From NCBI GenBank assembly GCA_027886795.1, contig JAPCJU010000011.1, forward strand, positions 1 to 14,627: a DNA stretch of 14,627 nucleotides, given 5' to 3'. This stretch comes from Nitrososphaerota archaeon. Its GTDB lineage: Archaea > Thermoproteota > Nitrososphaeria > Nitrososphaerales > CADDZS01. Below, piece after piece: positions 1-5,985 of this stretch. Under the pieces are notes generated by a model. The model saw only the letters and a program-made list of their open reading frames with translations, ran no database searches and was not told the origin of the DNA. Positions within the stretch are counted from its first letter, which is position 1, and each line of letters starts with the position of its first letter. A program made the position numbers and the translations under genes.

Positions 1-333
1 AGTCATTTTGACAGGACGGTCGATATGAGGGAAGCATCAAAGTCGCTCGTCCATCTTTGCACTGATAAATCGATTACCATGAACGAGTTGGTGACATCAA
101 TAGGCGGGCTCTCCGGTGTACTGGGTTCCGGGACAATGCAAATAGAATACGGTCTGTCCGCGAATTCTAGCTCACTTTCGACAGCAATAATCATGGCGAC
201 CGGTTTTTCGGTAACGAAGTTCGACCATTATGATCCCGTCGATCAAGCTCTCCGAGGGCGCTCTGATCTCGAAAATGATTTCGACCAGTTCGTGGAACTA
301 GAATCTCTCTTACCCAATCTTGAAACAGAGTAG
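1..333 (+). CDS. FtsZ/tubulin-family GTPase, C-terminal fragment (5' end outside window)
   Basis: The reading frame is open from the first base and ends at TAG 331-333, so only about 110 C-terminal residues are present. The segment containing VDMREASKSLVHLC, then a beta/alpha/beta stretch ending in IIMATGF, lines up by eye with the C-terminal (T7-loop distal) domain of FtsZ, where bacterial proteins read roughly ID.A.GVL.NI, then VTVIATGF. The GTP-binding half with GGGTGxG would lie upstream, outside the window. After the domain comes a roughly 40-residue acidic tail (DLENDFDQFVELE) with no recognisable bacterial FtsZ C-terminal peptide. In FtsZ this domain contributes to longitudinal polymer contacts in the cytoplasm. 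Whether it divides the cell here is open, because related archaea also use Cdv/ESCRT proteins. The family call rests on remembered consensus, not on a search. Confidence 0.68.
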   Translation, partial: SHFDRTVDMREASKSLVHLCTDKSITMNELVTSIGGLSGVLGSGTMQIEYGLSANSSSLSTAIIMATGFSVTKFDHYDPVDQALRGRSDLENDFDQFVELESLLPNLETE

Positions 334-337
334 CAAT

Positions 338-390
338 CTACTAGGCCATCTCAAGATTTTAGTAGTGCAACTCCTTACCCCGGGTGCACT
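338..390 (+). terminator. Overlapping inverted repeats after the FtsZ-like gene; possible transcript end
   Basis: CTACTA at 338-343 pairs with TAGTAG at 360-365, and inside it ATCT (348-351) pairs with AGAT (354-357), giving a nested hairpin starting 5 nt after the stop. A second, mutually exclusive repeat pairs AGTGCA (364-369) with TGCACT (385-390). The only T tract is TTTT at 357-360. Archaeal termination usually depends on oligo-T rather than hairpins, so this is weak. The remainder of the 92-nt gap to the next gene shows nothing else I can name. Confidence 0.22.
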
Positions 391-425
391 TTAGAGAATC
401 GTCCCACCAGCGTAGTTGAATATTT

Positions 426-947
426 TTGTCTAGACGCATATCTGATCCAAAAACAAAAGAGAAATTCATGGTATGGATGACTGAGAACTCGCTCGATCCG
501 GACAATCTAGATGAGATTGATGTGGAGGCAGAGTTTGGTACCGATCTTACCTACGGGGAAGCGATCGAATTAGCCCTGCAGAAATTTCCAACTTTTTGGA
601 AGACGGAATCGATGGTTAGATCCGAAAACAAACCGAAGCAAATCATATTCGTCAAGGATCTCGTTCAAAAAATTTCCGAAGGCAAAATCTCAGTAACTTA
701 CAGGAAATCTCCCAAAGTGGGAATGTACTACGTGATTGAAAACCGATTTAGGCAAAAATCAGATTCTGCCAAGCTCGTCATAGAATTCTATAGAACAGAC
801 AGGGTCAATCCATATGAATTGACGGATGAAGAGGCCCAGCTTGCGGGAATAGAAAGAGCTGACAATATCAGATCTCTGTTTGAGAAATGGTACGGTAAAC
901 CAATTCCTATGTTATACAGGAACTGGTTTAAGGTCCGAGATTCCTGA
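426..947 (+). CDS. ASCH-domain (PUA-like fold) protein
   Basis: A 173-residue soluble protein starting at TTG 426; the first internal ATG would remove 14 residues. Residues 1-68 are acidic and mostly helical and I do not recognise them. From about residue 69 the pattern is that of an ASCH domain: hydrophobic strand IIFVKDLV, then KISEGKISVTYR (the conserved K-I-x-x-G-K-x-S/T-x-x-R signature), a small barrel, and the helix LTDEEAQLAGI that typically closes the family. ASCH domains share the PUA fold and are thought to bind RNA or nucleotides; some bacterial members act on modified nucleosides, but none of that can be assigned here. It lies 92 nt after the FtsZ-like gene and ends 7 nt from the convergent rpl31e stop. 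No Shine-Dalgarno is visible before the start, so the mRNA may be leaderless. Confidence 0.72.
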   Translation: MSRRISDPKTKEKFMVWMTENSLDPDNLDEIDVEAEFGTDLTYGEAIELALQKFPTFWKTESMVRSENKPKQIIFVKDLVQKISEGKISVTYRKSPKVGMYYVIENRFRQKSDSAKLVIEFYRTDRVNPYELTDEEAQLAGIERADNIRSLFEKWYGKPIPMLYRNWFKVRDS

Positions 948-954
948 AATTCCC

Positions 955-1395
955 CTAAGATTTCTTCGTTTTCTTTCGCGCGGGCGCTTTCTTCTTTGTC
1001 TTTTTGGGCGCTTTTACTTCGACTGCAGGTTGAGCAGTTGTCTTTGCAGGTTCAGGAGCTTGAACCGGTTTTTCCTCGACTGGCACGGCCTCTTCCTTGG
1101 GAACCTCAATAGGCTCCTCTTTCTTTGCCTTCTTTGGTAGGGAAATCGTAACAACTCCGTCCTCGTCCTTTTCCATTCGAACAGTAATCCGGCGAGGTGG
1201 CTTCGTGATTCCCCTCTTCCAAAGTTCCTCATTCAGCTCAGTTTCGATCTTGATTTCAGAAGATTTCATGTGATGCTCTGCAAACTCTCTGAGGATGTTT
1301 ACCGCCCTGCGAGTTCTGCGATGCCTGGCGGTAATCCAAGCCCTCGATAAAGGAACTGTATAGACTCGCTCTAATCCAACGTCTTGCTTAGACAA
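955..1395 (-). CDS. rpl31e: Ribosomal protein L31e with long C-terminal extension
   Basis: The N-terminal 90 residues match archaeal/eukaryotic L31e: ERVYTVPLSRAW, then ARHRRTRRAVNILREFAEHH, ELWKRGITKPPRRI and a closing beta strand ending VTISLP. L31e sits on the large subunit beside the peptide exit tunnel. The family is usually about 85-100 residues. This one continues for about 58 residues of low-complexity Lys/Pro/Ala/Glu-rich sequence, ending in the strongly basic KAPKKTKKKAPARKKTKKS. Two in-frame TTG codons lie near the start, at 1401 and 1395. GGTGA at 1405-1409 is 9 nt before the second but only 3 nt before the first, so I chose 1395 (protein begins MSKQDVGLERVY). It is the last gene of the minus-strand block, 18 nt after rpl39e. 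The eIF6 and L18a genes that often follow in other archaea are absent. Confidence 0.93.
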   Translation of the reverse strand: MSKQDVGLERVYTVPLSRAWITARHRRTRRAVNILREFAEHHMKSSEIKIETELNEELWKRGITKPPRRITVRMEKDEDGVVTISLPKKAKKEEPIEVPKEEAVPVEEKPVQAPEPAKTTAQPAVEVKAPKKTKKKAPARKKTKKS

Positions 1396-1413
1396 ACTCA
1401 ATATTCACCAAAC

Positions 1414-1569
1414 TTACTTTATTTTCAGCTTTTGACGTCTCCACTTGCGCTGCTGAGGATGCGTCCTTACTTTCTGCTTTGTCTTTGCGATCACCCAAGT
1501 AGGAACGGAATATGATTGCCGTCTCATCTTGAGCAAACGTTTCTTCACTCCCGAAGTTTTCTTGCTCAT
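1414..1569 (-). CDS. rpl39e: Ribosomal protein L39e (51 aa)
   Basis: A very short gene read by hand from ATG at 1567-1569 to TAA at 1414-1416, giving 51 residues, the normal size for L39e. The protein is rich in Lys, Arg and Gln, beginning MSKKTSGVKKRLLKMRRQS. It contains the family hallmark VPTWVIAKT in mid-protein and HPQQRKWRRQKLKIK at the end, equivalent to the R-x-W-R-R-x-K-L end of the family. L39e is an extended peptide lining part of the polypeptide exit tunnel of the 50S subunit. It lies 20 nt after the pdcd5 stop and 18 nt before rpl31e, and the L39e-L31e order is standard in archaea. It is short enough to be missed by length-filtered gene finding. Confidence 0.95.
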   Translation of the reverse strand: MSKKTSGVKKRLLKMRRQSYSVPTWVIAKTKQKVRTHPQQRKWRRQKLKIK

Positions 1570-1589
1570 TGTTTATCTCGTACTCACAT

Positions 1590-1889
1590 TTACTTCCAGT
1601 TTATCTTGAATTCTTTCTTCGGCCGCTGCATCTGCCCCAGCATCTGCTTCAATTCCTCGTCGTTGATCTGATGCCTCAACCGCCCCGAGCTTGCGAGCTG
1701 AAAAATTTGATTCTCGATAGAACCGGCGAGGTCGGGCTTTACCATTCTGACGTTGTTCAACCTGTCTCTAGCCTCAGTTGTAAAAACAAGACGCAGCATC
1801 TGCTCTCTCGCAGCTTTGGTTTGCCGATCGGGCTCCTCCGATTTTCTATCTTGTCCACCTTCCGGCAAGTTTCTCGATTCATCACTCAA
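1590..1889 (-). CDS. PDCD5-family (TFAR19) DNA-binding protein
   Basis: A 99-residue protein with an acidic/charged N-terminus followed by the three-helix PDCD5 core: REQMLRLVFTTEARDRLNNVRMVKP, then AGSIENQIFQLASSGRL, then INDEELKQMLGQM, and the family-typical basic end RPKKEFKINWK. Archaeal members are small DNA-binding proteins of uncertain role; the eukaryotic relative is linked to apoptosis and to the CCT chaperonin. The TTG start at 1887-1889 is decided by a perfect GGAGGT 8 nt upstream; the first internal Met is residue 31, too late for the family. It sits between rps19e (68 nt upstream) and rpl39e (20 nt downstream), the usual archaeal neighbourhood for this family. Confidence 0.93.
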   Translation of the reverse strand: MSDESRNLPEGGQDRKSEEPDRQTKAAREQMLRLVFTTEARDRLNNVRMVKPDLAGSIENQIFQLASSGRLRHQINDEELKQMLGQMQRPKKEFKINWK

Positions 1890-1897
1890 GAGCGGTT

Positions 1898-1903
1898 ACC
1901 TCC
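1898..1903 (-). promoter_or_regulatory. Strong Shine-Dalgarno of the pdcd5 gene
   Basis: The minus strand reads GGAGGT here, followed by 8 nt and then the TTG start at 1889. It is the best ribosome binding site in the window and settles a non-ATG start. Most other genes in the window show weak or no such motif, so initiation modes appear mixed. Confidence 0.75.
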
Positions 1904-1951
1904 GTATCTGGAAGTTCCGATTATTTCGCAAATTGAGAGCAAGACCTTTAG

Positions 1952-1957
1952 AAAAAA
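1952..1957 (-). terminator. T6 tract directly after the rps19e stop, possible partial terminator
   Basis: On the minus strand the TAA stop of rps19e (1958-1960) is followed at once by TTTTTT. Archaeal RNA polymerase can terminate or pause at oligo-T in the non-template strand, so this could reduce read-through into pdcd5-rpl39e-rpl31e. A single T6 is modest evidence and the genes may still be co-transcribed. Confidence 0.3.
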
Positions 1958-2413
1958 TTAGAGGTACCTGGCGAGTTCCGGTTTAGTTTTTGCAAGTTCT
2001 TTGAGAATCTCGGTGCTCTGCCTGTCCAGAAGGCTAACCCCCTTGCTGGTCAAAATCCTGCCGCGTTTCTCATGCTTTGCTACCAAACCGGCGGATTCCA
2101 ACTGCTGTATCGCCTTTCGGATTGCCGAACCTCCAGCGTCCCGATGATGACCGACGTAGTAGCCGATTTCTTTCCTTCCGCCATAATCTGATTCCAGCTG
2201 AGAAACACCAATCGGTCCATGAATGTAGATTTTTCTCAAAAGAGAAGCGCATCTAGTAAACCACCAATCTTTTTCAATTGGTTGCTTCGAAGCGTGGGAA
2301 CCCGTCTTTGCAAATGCGGTCCACTGTGGTTGCGAAACTTGTGAAACGTGTCTTAGATGGTCCGCTAGCCTTGAGATCAGAATTTCTTGAGGAACTTCGT
2401 GCGCAGTAGTCAT
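1958..2413 (-). CDS. rps19e: Ribosomal protein S19e
   Basis: A 151-residue protein of typical S19e length. Recognisable blocks are an N-terminal helix after MTTAHEVP, PQWTAFAKTGSHASKQPIE, DWWFTRCASLLRKIYIHGPI, the glycine-rich GVSQLESDYGG and the winged-helix part AIRKAIQQLESAGLV followed by GRILTSKGVSLLD. S19e is a small-subunit (30S head) protein shared by Archaea and eukaryotes and absent from Bacteria. The start is ATG at 2411-2413 with no good Shine-Dalgarno. A TATA box about 70 nt upstream predicts an mRNA leader of roughly 47 nt. It opens the ribosomal part of the minus-strand block. Confidence 0.96.
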   Translation of the reverse strand: MTTAHEVPQEILISRLADHLRHVSQVSQPQWTAFAKTGSHASKQPIEKDWWFTRCASLLRKIYIHGPIGVSQLESDYGGRKEIGYYVGHHRDAGGSAIRKAIQQLESAGLVAKHEKRGRILTSKGVSLLDRQSTEILKELAKTKPELARYL

Positions 2414-2482
2414 ATAATTTCGAACCTTTACCTAGAAATCGAATTCTTAATTCCGGCGTAGAGAAGACCGTTGTTTGGGGCT

Positions 2483-2490
2483 CTATATAA
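2483..2490 (-). promoter_or_regulatory. TATA box of the rps19e-pdcd5-rpl39e-rpl31e group
   Basis: The minus strand reads TTATATAG within the 117-nt gap between rnp4 and rps19e. This is a near-consensus archaeal TATA box. With the usual spacing of about 25 nt, transcription would begin near 2460 and give a leader of about 47 nt before the rps19e ATG. Nothing else is recognisable in the gap. The start site is inference. Confidence 0.55.
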
Positions 2491-2531
2491 GTAACGATGT
2501 CTGGTTGGCAACTTTTTTTCAGACTGAGAAT

Positions 2532-2861
2532 TTAGAAAGGTTTGCGATAGACGTATCCGCACTTCAGACAAGTAATCGTCAGGGTTTTGCTTCTTTTCTT
2601 GGACAACCTGTACCTCGCATCTCCCGGCGGCACGATGAACGCCTTGCACTTGTGACAGAACAGGAGTCTTTTTTCCTTCAGTCTGACGTTGAATTTTGTC
2701 GAGAGTTTCCAAGCAAGGGCAGAACTCCTCTCTCCGATTATCGAGTGTGTATTTTTAGGATTTATCGCAATCTTAAGAGCTCTTGAGATCTGCTGCGACG
2801 CGATTCTTTTTCTCTTTTGTTTCAGGGACTCGTGGAATTTTTGTCTGTTTGAAAGTGGCAA
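2532..2861 (-). CDS. rnp4: RNase P protein component 4 (Rpp21/Rpr2 family)
   Basis: A 109-residue basic protein with two N-terminal helices followed by a zinc ribbon: CHKC (Cys69, Cys72) and CLKC (Cys98, Cys101). The spacing and the sequences FCHKCKAFIVPPGDARYRL and TITCLKCGYVYRKPF match archaeal Rpr2/Rpp21. This subunit works with Rpp29 in archaeal RNase P, which removes the 5' leader of pre-tRNA. The start is TTG 2861: upstream codons run back into the gcvPB 3' end, and there is no internal Met. It begins 7 nt after the gcvPB stop, so it is very likely on the same transcript. RNase P genes more often sit with translation genes, so the pairing with glycine decarboxylase is notable. Confidence 0.92.
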   Translation of the reverse strand: MPLSNRQKFHESLKQKRKRIASQQISRALKIAINPKNTHSIIGERSSALAWKLSTKFNVRLKEKRLLFCHKCKAFIVPPGDARYRLSKKRSKTLTITCLKCGYVYRKPF

Positions 2862-2868
2862 ACACGAA

Positions 2869-4392
2869 TTAGCTCTGGTTCCGTGAGGCAGGGACGCTGT
2901 TCCAGTTCAGGATCATAGTATTAGGGTGGGATGCTTTGTATTCATCGAGCCTTCCAATTGAAGTATTCTTCGGGGAGGCTAGAACGGATTCTTTCTCTAC
3001 AGCAGCCAATTTTGCGATTTCGTTTAGAACTTGAGCGTAGCTTTCGAGATTTTCAAGAGGCTCACTTTCTGTTGGCTCTATCATTAGGGCCTCCGCTACA
3101 ATCAAGGGAAAATAGATTGTGGGAGAATGCATCCCATGATCAAGTATCGTTTTCGCCACGTCCCCTGCCGACACTCCATATCTCTTTTTCAGAGGTGATG
3201 AGCTGACAACAAACTCGTGTTTTCTTGGAGTCTTTGGGGAGTACGGTGTGCTGTAAGAGTCTCCATCAAGAAGTGACAGAAGATAGTTTGAAGCAAGCAC
3301 GGCCTGCTCTGAAACGGTCTTGAGTCCCTCTTTTCCAAGGCTCAGTATGTAGCAGTATGCCCTAAGCAATACTGCCGAGTTTCCGTAAAACGATTTGATG
3401 AATCCTATGCTTTTGGATGATTTGTAATCAAGATGATACGAGTCACCCGTCTTCGAGATAAGAGGCACCGGCAGGTAGTCTTGCAATTCCGCCTTAACTC
3501 CGACAGGACCTGCTCCAGGCCCACCGCCCCCGTGAGGCGTCGCAAAAGTTTTGTGCACGTTGATGTGAATCACGTCAAAACCCATGTCTCCAGGACGAAC
3601 TCGACCAAGAAGCGCATTCATATTGGCTCCGTCATAATACATAAGCCCATTTTCCTCGTGAATTATCTTCGCGACCTCCACTATTTCTCTTTCGAATATT
3701 CCGAGCGTACTTGGTACAGTTAGCATCATTCCTGCTGTCCGATCGGTGATTTTGGAAACCACAGCTTCCGCGGTTACGATTCCGTCATCCGAAGAGGGGA
3801 TCTTTACCACCTTGAATCCAGCCATAGCCGCACTAGCAGGGTTAGTGCCATGTGCCGAGTCAGGCACCAGCATTTCGTCCTTGCCTGTGAATTTGTTATC
3901 TCGAAGATAATTCCTGATAATCAGGGCACCGACATATTCTCCTTGGGCTCCAGCTGCCGGCGCCAAAGAAAATCGATCCATTCCGGCGATCTCGGAAAGT
4001 ATCTCCCCGAGTTCAAACAAAATTTCAAGAGTACCTTGCACCGTTGATTCGTCCTGGTACGGATGAAGATTGGCCATTTTCGGATTTCTCGCTATCCGCT
4101 GGGATACTTTCGGATTGTATTTCATCGTACAACTCCCAAGTGGATACATTCCCAAGTCTATGGCGAAATTCATCTGCGAAAGCCTGACAAAATGGCGAAC
4201 AATTTCAGGCTCTGAGAGCTCGGGTAGATTCGGGGGAGAGTCTCTCAGCATCGATTCTGGAAGCTCATGATATATGTCTCCCATTGAATCCCTTACCCTT
4301 TCATCCAGTTCCGGCAGAGAATACGCCCTCCTACCCTTTCGGGATAATTCCTTCAGCAAAGGCTCGCTCCAAACTGCTTGATGATATTTCAA
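2869..4392 (-). CDS. gcvPB: Glycine dehydrogenase (decarboxylating) subunit 2, P-protein beta
   Basis: A 507-residue PLP enzyme subunit. With GcvPA it forms the P-protein of the glycine cleavage system, which decarboxylates glycine and passes the aminomethyl group to the lipoyl arm of the H-protein in the cytoplasm. Visible family blocks: MYPLGSCTMKYNP (about 82-94), SLAPAAGAQGEY (142-153), PDSAHGTNPASAAMAG (177-192), and the PLP lysine site HINVHKTFATPHGGGGPGAG with Lys281. The start is TTG 4392, 6 nt after the gcvPA stop; the N-terminus (QAVWSEPLLKELS) fits the family, so no longer version is needed. gcvT, gcvH and the lipoamide dehydrogenase gene are not in the window and must lie elsewhere if the system is complete. 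Confidence 0.96.
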   Translation of the reverse strand: MKYHQAVWSEPLLKELSRKGRRAYSLPELDERVRDSMGDIYHELPESMLRDSPPNLPELSEPEIVRHFVRLSQMNFAIDLGMYPLGSCTMKYNPKVSQRIARNPKMANLHPYQDESTVQGTLEILFELGEILSEIAGMDRFSLAPAAGAQGEYVGALIIRNYLRDNKFTGKDEMLVPDSAHGTNPASAAMAGFKVVKIPSSDDGIVTAEAVVSKITDRTAGMMLTVPSTLGIFEREIVEVAKIIHEENGLMYYDGANMNALLGRVRPGDMGFDVIHINVHKTFATPHGGGGPGAGPVGVKAELQDYLPVPLISKTGDSYHLDYKSSKSIGFIKSFYGNSAVLLRAYCYILSLGKEGLKTVSEQAVLASNYLLSLLDGDSYSTPYSPKTPRKHEFVVSSSPLKKRYGVSAGDVAKTILDHGMHSPTIYFPLIVAEALMIEPTESEPLENLESYAQVLNEIAKLAAVEKESVLASPKNTSIGRLDEYKASHPNTMILNWNSVPASRNQS

Positions 4393-4398
4393 GGATAG

Positions 4399-5778
4399 TC
4401 ACGCGATTTTAGAATCTACAGATTTGAGAGCCGAGATCAAGCGTTCAATGTCATCGACTGAATGAACTTCATTGAATGAAAAAAGTGAGATGTACTTCAA
4501 CTCGGAGTAAAATCTACCGAGGGGCAATCCACCGAGGATGCCGTAACTGACCAAGGACTTCGAGAGATCGATGGAGTTTGGCTTGCTTTTCAGACTGACA
4601 TCTCCAAAGAATTTGCCACCAAAATGAGGAGCTGATAATCCTTCTTCGACAAGACGCTTTAGGGCGTATCTGGAATTCGCGACAATCCTTTCACCGATTT
4701 CTTTCATCCCCGCAGGTCCCATGATAGACAAGTAGATGCTAACAGCGAGTGCAAAAAGTGATTCATTGGTGCAAATGTTGGATGTTGCATGCTCGCGTCT
4801 TATGTGCTGCTCTCTAGTTTGAAGAACCATAGTGTAACCGCGTTCTGAACCGATTTTAGATTCAGTCATCCCTATCAATCGGCCAGGCATCTGTCTCAGA
4901 AGAGTTGGTTCGCTCCTTGTTGCAAAAATACCCATCAACGGACCGCCAAAATTTGGATAGAGTCCCAACGGCTGACCGTCACCGACTACGATATCTGCGC
5001 CATATGATCCGGGAGAACGCATGATGCCCAGAGACATTGGGTTCACCCCAACGATAAGCAAAGCCCCATGTTTGTGGCAATTCCTCGCGATGTCTTCGGC
5101 CGATCTTTCGATTACTCCCAGAAAGTTGGGATTCTCAATGTAGACAGCTGCCGTTGAATCATCTAGATTTGAATAAATGAAATCTAAATCGGTCTCACCT
5201 GCAGAATTGAACTTCGTCCTAGTAACGGAGATTCCTGCCGGTTCGCAATAAGTCTCGAGTACTCCTAGTCTTTCTGGCGACGCAGCGGACGACGCGACTA
5301 TCTTGGTTCTTCCGGTCACCCTTTGAGCCATCCGCCCAGCTTCGCCCAATCCAGAAGACCAGTCATACATCGAGCTATTCGCGACATCCATGCTTGTTAG
5401 ATCACACATCTGACTTTGATACTCGAATAGCGCCTGTAGCATCCCTTGACTGATCTCAGGTTGGTACGGAGTGTAGGCTGTGTAAAACTCACTTCTCGAT
5501 AATATCTCATCGATGACTGATGGAACATGATGATTCCAATTTCCACCGCCGATGAAGTTCAAAAATTCGGGTGCCGCTTTATTCCTTGAGAGTTTTTCAG
5601 AGACCCGTTTTTCAAGCTCTATCTCACTCAATGCATCCGGTATGTTCATCGGCCTGCGCAGTCTGACGCTCTCCGGAATGTCCGCAAACAAATCGTCCAG
5701 ATTCCTTAATCCTAGCTTCTCCAACATCGTCCGGGTGATCTCCTCATCCGAGTTTGGAAGGAATTTGTGGACAGCCAT
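4399..5778 (-). CDS. gcvPA: Glycine dehydrogenase (decarboxylating) subunit 1, P-protein alpha
   Basis: From ATG 5776-5778 this is a 459-residue protein, normal for GcvPA, beginning MAVHKFLPNSDEEITRTML. Family blocks are IGGGNWNHHVPSVIDEIL (about 77-94), REF-like SEFYTAYTPYQPEISQG (96-112), the substrate/PLP pocket region YDWSSGLGEA, and later the GDGQPLG and FGGPLMG stretches. It partners GcvPB to make one PLP active site, with the lysine on the beta subunit. The frame remains open upstream to 5892, but that stretch would add a 38-residue hydrophobic, Phe/Val/Leu-rich N-terminus foreign to this soluble family, so I chose the internal ATG. It is the first gene of the minus-strand block and is divergent from the membrane-protein gene. 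Confidence 0.94.
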   Translation of the reverse strand: MAVHKFLPNSDEEITRTMLEKLGLRNLDDLFADIPESVRLRRPMNIPDALSEIELEKRVSEKLSRNKAAPEFLNFIGGGNWNHHVPSVIDEILSRSEFYTAYTPYQPEISQGMLQALFEYQSQMCDLTSMDVANSSMYDWSSGLGEAGRMAQRVTGRTKIVASSAASPERLGVLETYCEPAGISVTRTKFNSAGETDLDFIYSNLDDSTAAVYIENPNFLGVIERSAEDIARNCHKHGALLIVGVNPMSLGIMRSPGSYGADIVVGDGQPLGLYPNFGGPLMGIFATRSEPTLLRQMPGRLIGMTESKIGSERGYTMVLQTREQHIRREHATSNICTNESLFALAVSIYLSIMGPAGMKEIGERIVANSRYALKRLVEEGLSAPHFGGKFFGDVSLKSKPNSIDLSKSLVSYGILGGLPLGRFYSELKYISLFSFNEVHSVDDIERLISALKSVDSKIA

Positions 5779-5794
5779 GAGATTTTTGAATCTC
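5779..5794 (-). repeat. Perfect 6-bp inverted repeat abutting the gcvPA start codon
   Basis: GAGATT (5779-5784 on the plus strand) and AATCTC (5789-5794) are exact reverse complements separated by 4 nt, and the repeat ends at the base before the gcvPA ATG. In RNA it would be a small hairpin touching the start codon; in DNA it could be an operator-like palindrome. If the mRNA is leaderless or nearly so, it would lie at the transcription start instead. Chance occurrence is quite possible. Confidence 0.35.
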
Positions 5795-5938
5795 CGACAA
5801 TTTTCATTTTTTAGAATTAATAGTCTTAACGCGTCGATCTCAAAGAGTTGTACTACTACGAAGAAAACAATTCTTTCAAAAAGATCCCACATATTCTTAG
5901 GCGAAAGGATACAAGGTTAGTCTTCAGTCCCGAAAGTC

Positions 5939-5945
5939 TTTAAAA
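5939..5945 (+). promoter_or_regulatory. TATA-like box for the membrane-protein gene
   Basis: TTTAAAA lies in the 207-nt divergent region between gcvPA and the 5986 gene. A start about 25 nt downstream, near 5967, would give a leader of about 20 nt that includes GGAG at 5972-5975, 10 nt before the TTG start. The two elements support each other. No convincing box is visible for gcvPA on the other strand; only A/T-rich sequence around 5807-5824. Confidence 0.45.
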
Positions 5946-5985
5946 CGAATTTTGCGCCCGCAGTTCTTCACGGAGTATTCACCTG

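Noticed and set aside
880..1140. Plus-strand open frame opposite rpl31e
   Set aside because: It is a Leu/Phe/Arg-rich mirror of the L31e Lys/Glu-rich tail with no family resemblance, and it overlaps the ASCH gene end.
2420..2436. GGTTCGAAAT resembling a tRNA T-loop upstream of rps19e
   Set aside because: The flanking bases do not form a T-stem and no acceptor, D or anticodon arms can be found nearby.
2428..2712. Minus-strand frame overlapping rnp4
   Set aside because: It is a shifted reading of rnp4; the rnp4 frame carries the zinc ribbon and the family motifs.
5779..5892. Upstream extension of gcvPA (38 extra residues)
   Set aside because: The extra segment is hydrophobic and unlike any GcvPA N-terminus; ATG 5778 gives the normal length and start.
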